Of a stretch of DNA of 57,849 nucleotides, positions 52,556-57,849 are shown piece by piece. The position numbers and the translations under genes were made by a program. Source of the stretch: Candidimonas sp. (lineage in GTDB: Bacteria > Pseudomonadota > Gammaproteobacteria > Burkholderiales > Burkholderiaceae_B); contig SCRC01000107.1 of the NCBI GenBank assembly GCA_004297945.1, forward strand, positions 1 through 57,849, given 5' to 3'. The notes beneath the pieces are model-generated. The model was not told the DNA's origin and did not search any database. It saw only the letters and a list, made by a program, of their open reading frames with translations. How positions within the stretch are numbered: position 1 is the first letter of the stretch; every line of letters begins with the position of its first letter.

Positions 52556-52583
52556 GCTTCGATGCGCATGCACGCATCGAAGC
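52556..52583 (+). terminator. Perfect 11-bp hairpin directly after the IclR stop
   Basis: GCTTCGATGCG-CATGCA-CGCATCGAAGC begins at the base after the stop codon. There is no U-run, so it is a weak intrinsic terminator at best. It lies between convergent genes and could serve both directions or block 3' decay. Confidence 0.55.
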
Positions 52584-52614
52584 GTTGGTCCACAGCAAAA
52601 CGGAGGAGTACACC

Positions 52615-54300
52615 TTAAAAATTATCCAGCACTGCTCCCGTACTGGCGTTTGAACAATTGAACGCAAACTTGGCCTGCACACCACGGGTATAGCGCGGGG
52701 CGGGCGCTTGCCAGGCAGCGCGGCGACGGGCGAGCTCTTCATCAGGCACATTCAGTTGCAGCAAATGATGACGCGAGTCGATGGTGATGGAGTCGCCTTC
52801 CTGCACCAAAGCAATACAGCCACCTACCGCAGCTTCAGGCGACACGTGGCCCACGACCATGCCCCAGGTGCCCCCGGAAAATCGGCCATCGGTGATCAAG
52901 CCTACCGAGTCGCCCAGGCCCGCACCTACTAGAGCACCGGTCGGCGCCAGCATTTCCGGCATGCCCGGGCCGCCTTTGGGTCCCAAATAGCGCAACACCA
53001 TTACATCGCCGGCCTTGATCTTGCCGTCCAGTATGGCTTTAAGGCCGGACTGCTCATCGTCAAAGACCTTGGCAGGCCCAGTCATGACGGGGTTCTTCAG
53101 GCCGGTGATCTTGGCCACTGCCCCCTCAGGCGCAAGATTGCCTTTGAGTATCGCCAAGTGCCCCTGCGGATAAAGCGCGCGGTCTATGGTGTGTATGACG
53201 TCCTGGTCAGCTGGCGGCACATCGGGAATATCTTTCAATGTTTCTGCAATGGTCTTGCCCGTGATCGTGATGCAATCGCCATTGAGCAGGCCGGCATTGA
53301 GCAGCAGCTTCATGACCTGAGGCACACCACCGGCCTGGTGAAAGTCAACCACCAGATACTGGCCGCTAGGCTTCAAATCGCAGATAACGGGAACGCGCTG
53401 GCGCACACGCTCGAAATCGTCAATCGTCCATTCCACATCGGCCGCATGGGCGATGGCCAGGATATGCAGCACGGCATTGGTCGAGCCACCGGTGGCCATC
53501 ACGACACTGACCGCGTTTTCGATGGAAGCACGGGTCACCACGTCGCGCGGCTTGATGTCCTGCTCGATCGCACGTACCAGAACACGCGCCGACTCGGCGG
53601 CGGAATCCAGCTTTTCTTGATGCACATTTGCCATGGTGGACGAATACGGCAGGCTCATGCCCAGGGCTTCAAAAGCCGAGCTCATGGTGTTGGCCGTGTA
53701 CATGCCGCCGCACGAGCCGCTGCATGGGATAGCGTGCAATTCGATTTGCTTCAGATCGTGGTCGGACATGCGGCCGGCCGAATTTTCACCCACCGCCTCA
53801 AATACGCTGACGATATTCAGGTCCTGGTTGTTGTAGCGGCCTGCCAGAATCGTTCCCCCATAGACATAAATAGATGGCACGTTGGCGCGCAGCATGCCCA
53901 TCATGCCGCCGGGCATGTTCTTGTCGCAACCGCCAATAACCAGCACGCCGTCCATCCACTGGCCCTGCACGCAGGTTTCCACGCAGTCGGCAATGACTTC
54001 GCGAGAGATCAGCGAATACTTCATGCCCTCGGTGCCCATGGCCATGCCGTCGGAGATCGTCGGGGTGCCAAACATTTGTGCGTTGCCGCCAGCCTCTTTA
54101 ATGGCCACCGCAGCCGCGTCAGCCAGTGGCTGCAAGCCGCTATTGCAAGGTGTAATAGTGCTTTGGCCGTTAGCAATGCCCACCATGGGCTTGTTGAAAT
54201 CTTCTTCCTTGTAACCCAAGGCGTAATACATGGAACGGTTCGGCGCCCGCGCCTTGCCCTGCGTGATGTTTGCCGAACGCAGGCGTTTACTTGTACTCAT
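52615..54300 (-). CDS. ilvD: Dihydroxy-acid dehydratase
   Basis: A 561-residue enzyme of valine, leucine and isoleucine synthesis; it dehydrates 2,3-dihydroxy-3-methylbutanoate and -pentanoate to 2-keto acids. It has the Fe-S ligand motifs [14 protein letters not shown] (about 123-136) and [14 protein letters not shown] (about 194-207), plus an N-terminal [19 protein letters not shown]. The C-terminus has [20 protein letters not shown], typical of IlvD. It stands alone on the minus strand, convergent with the IclR gene. A regulatory leader peptide is not evident. Confidence 0.95.
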   Translation of the reverse strand: MSTSKRLRSANITQGKARAPNRSMYYALGYKEEDFNKPMVGIANGQSTITPCNSGLQPLADAAAVAIKEAGGNAQMFGTPTISDGMAMGTEGMKYSLISREVIADCVETCVQGQWMDGVLVIGGCDKNMPGGMMGMLRANVPSIYVYGGTILAGRYNNQDLNIVSVFEAVGENSAGRMSDHDLKQIELHAIPCSGSCGGMYTANTMSSAFEALGMSLPYSSTMANVHQEKLDSAAESARVLVRAIEQDIKPRDVVTRASIENAVSVVMATGGSTNAVLHILAIAHAADVEWTIDDFERVRQRVPVICDLKPSGQYLVVDFHQAGGVPQVMKLLLNAGLLNGDCITITGKTIAETLKDIPDVPPADQDVIHTIDRALYPQGHLAILKGNLAPEGAVAKITGLKNPVMTGPAKVFDDEQSGLKAILDGKIKAGDVMVLRYLGPKGGPGMPEMLAPTGALVGAGLGDSVGLITDGRFSGGTWGMVVGHVSPEAAVGGCIALVQEGDSITIDSRHHLLQLNVPDEELARRRAAWQAPAPRYTRGVQAKFAFNCSNASTGAVLDNF

Positions 54301-54396
54301 TACTGTCCTCTCTATATGAATTCAGGCTTATGCACGGTATTTTATTCGGGTGTGTGTCGCTTTGCAGTTTACTGCCGAATGGTTTGCCGGCCTTAA

Positions 54397-54660
54397 TTAG
54401 CCGTGCGCATCGCGAGTCGGAGGCAACGATTTGCGGGATGCTACTTGTTCAAGCCGTTCCGCCAGCCAAATCTTGATAATCGACTGCCGGGTTACCCCCA
54501 GCCGAGTTGCTTCCCGGTCAAGCGACTCGATCAACCAAGTGGGAAAATCAACGTTGACACGCCTCTGTTCTTGTGACGACCTTTTGGCCTTTGTAAGATC
54601 CAAAGCGCCCGAGACGTTATCGCCGCGATCAAACTTCTGATCAAATGTCTTCGCTTTCAT
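54397..54660 (-). CDS. brnA: BrnA-type antitoxin (ribbon-helix-helix)
   Basis: An 87-residue protein MKAKTFDQKFDRGDNVSGAL followed by RRVNVDFPTWLIESLDREATRLGVTRQSIIKIWLAERL, a CopG-like strand-helix-helix. The first 30 residues would wrap the toxin. The ATG at 54660 lies inside the upstream toxin gene (20-base overlap), so the pair is translationally coupled. It is likely an autorepressor together with the toxin. Confidence 0.85.
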   Translation of the reverse strand: MKAKTFDQKFDRGDNVSGALDLTKAKRSSQEQRRVNVDFPTWLIESLDREATRLGVTRQSIIKIWLAERLEQVASRKSLPPTRDAHG

Positions 54661-54913
54661 ATAATGCGACCTCCTCTGTTCGCGACCGCCTGACAGAAAT
54701 AAGGCGGATGTTGCCCTGCCGATAAGTGACCACGGCAGACCAGTGTTTTCGAGAGACCCTTCCAAGCACCAGAAACCGGGGCTCGTCCAGCACTTTTGCC
54801 GGAATCTCTAGCAATCTCGGATCATCCCATAGCCTTTGGGCGTCTACAAAATCAATCCCGTGCTTACCAAGGTTTGATCGACTCTTGGATTCATCGAATT
54901 CAAACTGGATCAT
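54641..54913 (-). CDS. brnT: BrnT-type toxin (RelE-like ribonuclease)
   Basis: A 90-residue protein. QFEFDESKSRSNLGKHGIDF at the N-terminus, LWDDPRLLEIPA, GRVSRKHWSAVVTYR and the ending IRLISVRRSRTEEVALYE are the BrnT family motifs (DUF4258-like), with the catalytic Arg and Lys residues of a RelE-fold mRNA interferase. It precedes its antitoxin, the usual brnT-brnA order. The AT-rich stretch upstream (54914-54950) presumably holds the promoter. Confidence 0.88.
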   Translation of the reverse strand: MIQFEFDESKSRSNLGKHGIDFVDAQRLWDDPRLLEIPAKVLDEPRFLVLGRVSRKHWSAVVTYRQGNIRLISVRRSRTEEVALYESEDI

Positions 54914-55029
54914 AGTATATAAATTATACCTTTTTAGGTACTACATTGACGAGGCTGTGCTAACGCCCTTGGCATCCCGTAAACGTATCCATAAGTTTGG
55001 TAGATGCCGTCTTGACGGTTAATCGATTT

Positions 55030-55048
55030 GGCACCCACAAGGGGTGCC
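55030..55048 (+). repeat. Short palindromic repeat upstream of ppc
   Basis: GGCACCC-ACAAG-GGGTGCC followed by ACTAC, identical in core to the copy at 40884. Here it lies between divergent genes (brnT and ppc), an exception to the usual convergent placement. Confidence 0.65.
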
Positions 55049-55156
55049 ACTACAAAAGAAAGAGTGCCGCCGCAGCAAAGGCAGCAAGGGCGCCGGTACG
55101 AAAACGTACTGGTATCGTATAGTGAGCGTTGTGTCTATTTTCGCCAAGGAACCCCC

Positions 55157-57849
55157 GTGAACGTGCCCGCCTCCCGTCCCGCAGAACTATCCTCCCATTT
55201 GCGCAACGATATCCGCCTGCTGGGAAAAACACTGGGCGAAGTCATCAGGGAATGCGAAGGCAAAGCGATATACAACACGATTGAAAAACTGCGCCGAGCG
55301 GCGGTGGCCTTCAGGCGCGAGGGCAAGTTGAAAGACAGCGAACTGCTCGAAAAGCAGATCAAGAATCTGAATGATCAGGAAGCCACCTCGGTCATTCGTG
55401 CGTTTACCTATTTTTTGCATCTGTCCAATATTGCTGAAGACCGCGACCAGAACCGCCGCCAGAGGCGCTACGCACTGACCGAAACAAAGCCCCGGCGCGG
55501 CAGCCTTCAACACGCCATCGAGCTCTTGAAAGAGAACGGCGTCGGGAGCCGGAAAATCCAGCGTTATCTCGAAGACGCCTGCATTGTGGCGGTTTTAACC
55601 GCGCACCCCACCGAAGTGCAGCGCAAAAGCACGCTGGACGTGCATCGTGAAATTGCCACTCAATTAAGCCATCGCGATGCCACGCTCACAAAGGCCGAGG
55701 AAGAATGGCTGCAGCAGCGGCTTACCGGCCTGGTCGAAACACTTTGGCAAACCCGGCTATTACGCCGGCAGAAGTTGACCGTGCACGACGAAATCGATAA
55801 TGCGCTGGGTTTTTATCAAAGCACGTTTTTCAGAGCCATTCCGCGACTGTATCAGGATCTTGCCCAATGGCTGCAACGCCCCGGACACTCAATCTTCCAG
55901 GTCAGGACAGCACCCTTGCCGCCCTTTCTGCGCATGGGCAGCTGGATAGGCGGGGACCGCGATGGCAACCCTAATGTCAATGCAGCTACGCTGGAACAAG
56001 CGTTATTGCGCCAGGCGGGTGCCGTGCTGCAACACTATCTGCACGAAGTCAAAGATCTGGGCACGGAACTTTCAATTTCCCAAACACTGGGCACCGTCAG
56101 CCCAGAGATGCTGGCTCTTGCCGCCGCCAGCCAGGACCCTTCACCCCACCGTGCCGACGAGCCCTATCGCCGCGCCTGCATTCACCTGTACGCGCGGCTT
56201 GCCGCCACGGCCCAGGCTTTGACGGACCGTCCGTTAGCCTTGCGTCCCACTTACCCGGCACCCGCCTACCGCCTGGCGGCCGAGTTCCAGGCCGACCTGC
56301 AAACCATCGCCGACTCACTCGCCGGCCATCACAGCAGTCTGGTCGGCTTGCTGCATCTTAATGGCCTGATCCAGGCCGTCAGCGTATTCGGCTTTCATCT
56401 GGCCACTATCGATTTGCGCCAAAGTTCCGACGTACACGAGCGCGTGCTGGCCGAGTTGTTCCAAGCAGCCGGCGCAAGCGTAAACGGCCAGGCAGTGGAC
56501 TACACAACGCTTTCAGAAGAAGATCGCGTCGCGCTGCTGCGCCGCGAAATCCAGGAGACCCGGCCGCTCGTGTCGCCGTGGATCAACTATTCCGCCGAAA
56601 CCGAAAAGGAACTTGCGATACTTCGGGCAGCAGCAGCAGGGCGTCGACGCTATGGCCAGCAGGCCATACAACAAGCCATTGTGTCCCACACCGAAACCTT
56701 GAGCGATTTGCTTGAGGTGCTCGTGCTGCAGCAAGAGACAGGGCTGATAACCCCGGCTTCGAGTCATGCCACTGACCAGACCGACCAGGGTTTGATGGTG
56801 GTGCCATTGTTTGAGACCATCCCCGATCTGGAACTCGGGCCTGAAATTATGGCCGCCTGGCTAGACCTGCCTGAGGTCGCCGCACGCATACGCCGCACCC
56901 ACGGCGGAATCCAGGAAGTCATGCTGGGTTACTCCGACAGTAATAAGGATGGAGGCTTCCTGACGTCAAACTGGACGCTCTATCACGCCGAGCGCCAATT
57001 GGTCGAGGTGTTTAAAAAACGCAAAACGCGCCTGCGCCTGTTTCACGGCCGTGGAGGTTCGGTGGGACGCGGAGGCGGCTCGAGCTTCGACGCCATACTC
57101 GCGCAGCCGCCGGGAACCGTCAACGGGCAGATCCGCCTGACCGAGCAAGGTGAAGTCATACAAAGCAAATACAAGGACACCGAAGTCGGACGCTGGCATC
57201 TGGAACTGCTGACGGCCGCTACGCTCGAAGCCAGCCTGACCCCACACCAGAGCGCGTCTCAAACTGAAGATGAAAACATGGCGCGCTACGGCACTGTGCT
57301 GAATCTGATGTCGGCCACCGCACAAAATACCTACCGGGAACTGGTGTATCAGACTCCCGGTTTCGCCGACTACTTCTTTGCCTCGACGCCGATACTGGAA
57401 ATTGCCGGCCTCAATATCGGCTCACGACCCGCCGCACGCAAGGCTAGCCAGCGCATCGAAGACCTGCGCGCCATACCATGGGGGTTTTCGTGGGCGCAGT
57501 GCCGGCTTATGCTGACCGGCTGGTTCGGCCTGGGCACAGCCATGCAGTCTTACCTGGAACACGGCGGGCCTGGCTGTCCTGCCCGACACAACGAGCGCCT
57601 GGATCAATTGCGCAGCATGGCGCGAGACTGGCCGTTTTTTTATACCCTGCTGTCCAATACGGAGATGGTTCTGGCCAAAACCGATCTGGCCATCGCCAAA
57701 CGTTATTCAAAACTGGTGCCAGACAAATCATTGCGCGAGCATGTGTTCGGCCGCATTGAACAGGAACACGCGCTGACCCTGGCGATGTTCAGGCAAGTAA
57801 CGCAACGCGAACTGCTGGACGACAACCTGCCATTGCGTGTTTCGCTGGG
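55157..57849 (+). CDS. ppc: Phosphoenolpyruvate carboxylase (3' end outside window)
   Basis: 897 codons are present and the frame is still open at the window end; full-length enzymes are about 880-950 residues, so little is missing. AAGGA lies 6 bases before the GTG start. It carries the catalytic His of [13 protein letters not shown] (H150), the [12 protein letters not shown] loop, [13 protein letters not shown] and the Gly-rich bicarbonate/PEP loop [13 protein letters not shown]. It makes oxaloacetate from PEP and bicarbonate to refill the TCA cycle. No frameshift or stop was seen. Confidence 0.93.
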   Translation, partial: MNVPASRPAELSSHLRNDIRLLGKTLGEVIRECEGKAIYNTIEKLRRAAVAFRREGKLKDSELLEKQIKNLNDQEATSVIRAFTYFLHLSNIAEDRDQNRRQRRYALTETKPRRGSLQHAIELLKENGVGSRKIQRYLEDACIVAVLTAHPTEVQRKSTLDVHREIATQLSHRDATLTKAEEEWLQQRLTGLVETLWQTRLLRRQKLTVHDEIDNALGFYQSTFFRAIPRLYQDLAQWLQRPGHSIFQVRTAPLPPFLRMGSWIGGDRDGNPNVNAATLEQALLRQAGAVLQHYLHEVKDLGTELSISQTLGTVSPEMLALAAASQDPSPHRADEPYRRACIHLYARLAATAQALTDRPLALRPTYPAPAYRLAAEFQADLQTIADSLAGHHSSLVGLLHLNGLIQAVSVFGFHLATIDLRQSSDVHERVLAELFQAAGASVNGQAVDYTTLSEEDRVALLRREIQETRPLVSPWINYSAETEKELAILRAAAAGRRRYGQQAIQQAIVSHTETLSDLLEVLVLQQETGLITPASSHATDQTDQGLMVVPLFETIPDLELGPEIMAAWLDLPEVAARIRRTHGGIQEVMLGYSDSNKDGGFLTSNWTLYHAERQLVEVFKKRKTRLRLFHGRGGSVGRGGGSSFDAILAQPPGTVNGQIRLTEQGEVIQSKYKDTEVGRWHLELLTAATLEASLTPHQSASQTEDENMARYGTVLNLMSATAQNTYRELVYQTPGFADYFFASTPILEIAGLNIGSRPAARKASQRIEDLRAIPWGFSWAQCRLMLTGWFGLGTAMQSYLEHGGPGCPARHNERLDQLRSMARDWPFFYTLLSNTEMVLAKTDLAIAKRYSKLVPDKSLREHVFGRIEQEHALTLAMFRQVTQRELLDDNLPLRVSL

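Noticed and set aside
53158-54396. A 412-codon open frame on the plus strand opposite ilvD
   Set aside because: It is wholly antisense to a well-supported ilvD, has an unusual His-rich composition and shows no domain pattern. It is a shadow of the GC-rich third-position bias.

Overview
The window looks like an accessory, transport- and catabolism-rich stretch of a betaproteobacterial chromosome, most likely Burkholderiales of the Alcaligenaceae type (Bordetella/Pusillimonas/Advenella-like). The reasons are moderate-to-high GC, many ABC uptake systems each paired with a few enzymes and a local regulator, an orphan Bug/TctC periplasmic receptor, and IclR, GntR, LysR and HxlR regulators. This placement is inference from gene content. 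I see no tRNA, rRNA, CRISPR array, insertion sequence or phage gene.

Layout. (1) 1-8559: tail of a GntR/FCD regulator, a fatty-acid-hydroxylase/sterol-desaturase-family membrane enzyme, a five-gene branched-chain-amino-acid-type (Liv) ABC operon, an alpha/beta hydrolase and an iron-type alcohol dehydrogenase. A shared motif, AATATGTTAG-N2-GTATA, lies before three of these transcription units, so they may form one regulon. (2) 8641-9935: divergent HxlR regulator and short-chain dehydrogenase. (3) 9972-22672: CitE-like lyase and isochorismatase-like hydrolase, divergent from a large operon with a PotDBCA-type ABC importer, hydantoinase/oxoprolinase subunits A and B, a PuuB/DadA-like FAD oxidase, an IclR regulator and an EamA transporter. 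This looks like a catabolic module for a hydantoin-like or other cyclic amide, or a polyamine-related compound. (4) 22812-30767: aldo/keto reductase, a decayed catalase-family peroxidase, a BaiN/YhiN-type flavoprotein, a fused two-domain ABC permease with its ATPase, a decayed MFS transporter, a beta-hydroxyacid dehydrogenase and a small ribbon-helix-helix-like protein.

(5) 30814-36247 (minus): a six-gene unit with a DUF1445 hydro-lyase-family protein followed by a second Liv system. (6) 36571-39579 (minus): a polar amino-acid ABC operon, then a plus-strand M14/DUF2817 peptidase-like gene. (7) 40924-47353 (minus), with a divergent LysR gene: a seven-gene sulfur-amino-acid unit made of a cysteine-dioxygenase-family enzyme, a cystathionine beta-lyase-family enzyme, a four-rhodanese protein and a polar amino-acid ABC importer. 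The importer's binding-protein gene is interrupted by a frameshift lying exactly on an A AAA AAG heptamer. (8) 48538-52555: an orphan Bug receptor and a two-part metallophosphoesterase, divergent from an IclR regulator. The intergenic region holds a near-consensus IclR box next to a perfect 16-bp inverted repeat. (9) 52615-57849: ilvD, a brnT/brnA toxin-antitoxin pair, and ppc running off the window end.

A family of short palindromes (GGCACCC-ACAAG-GGGTGCC and variants) recurs between genes throughout, often between convergent gene ends. Two copies form a longer bipartite element.
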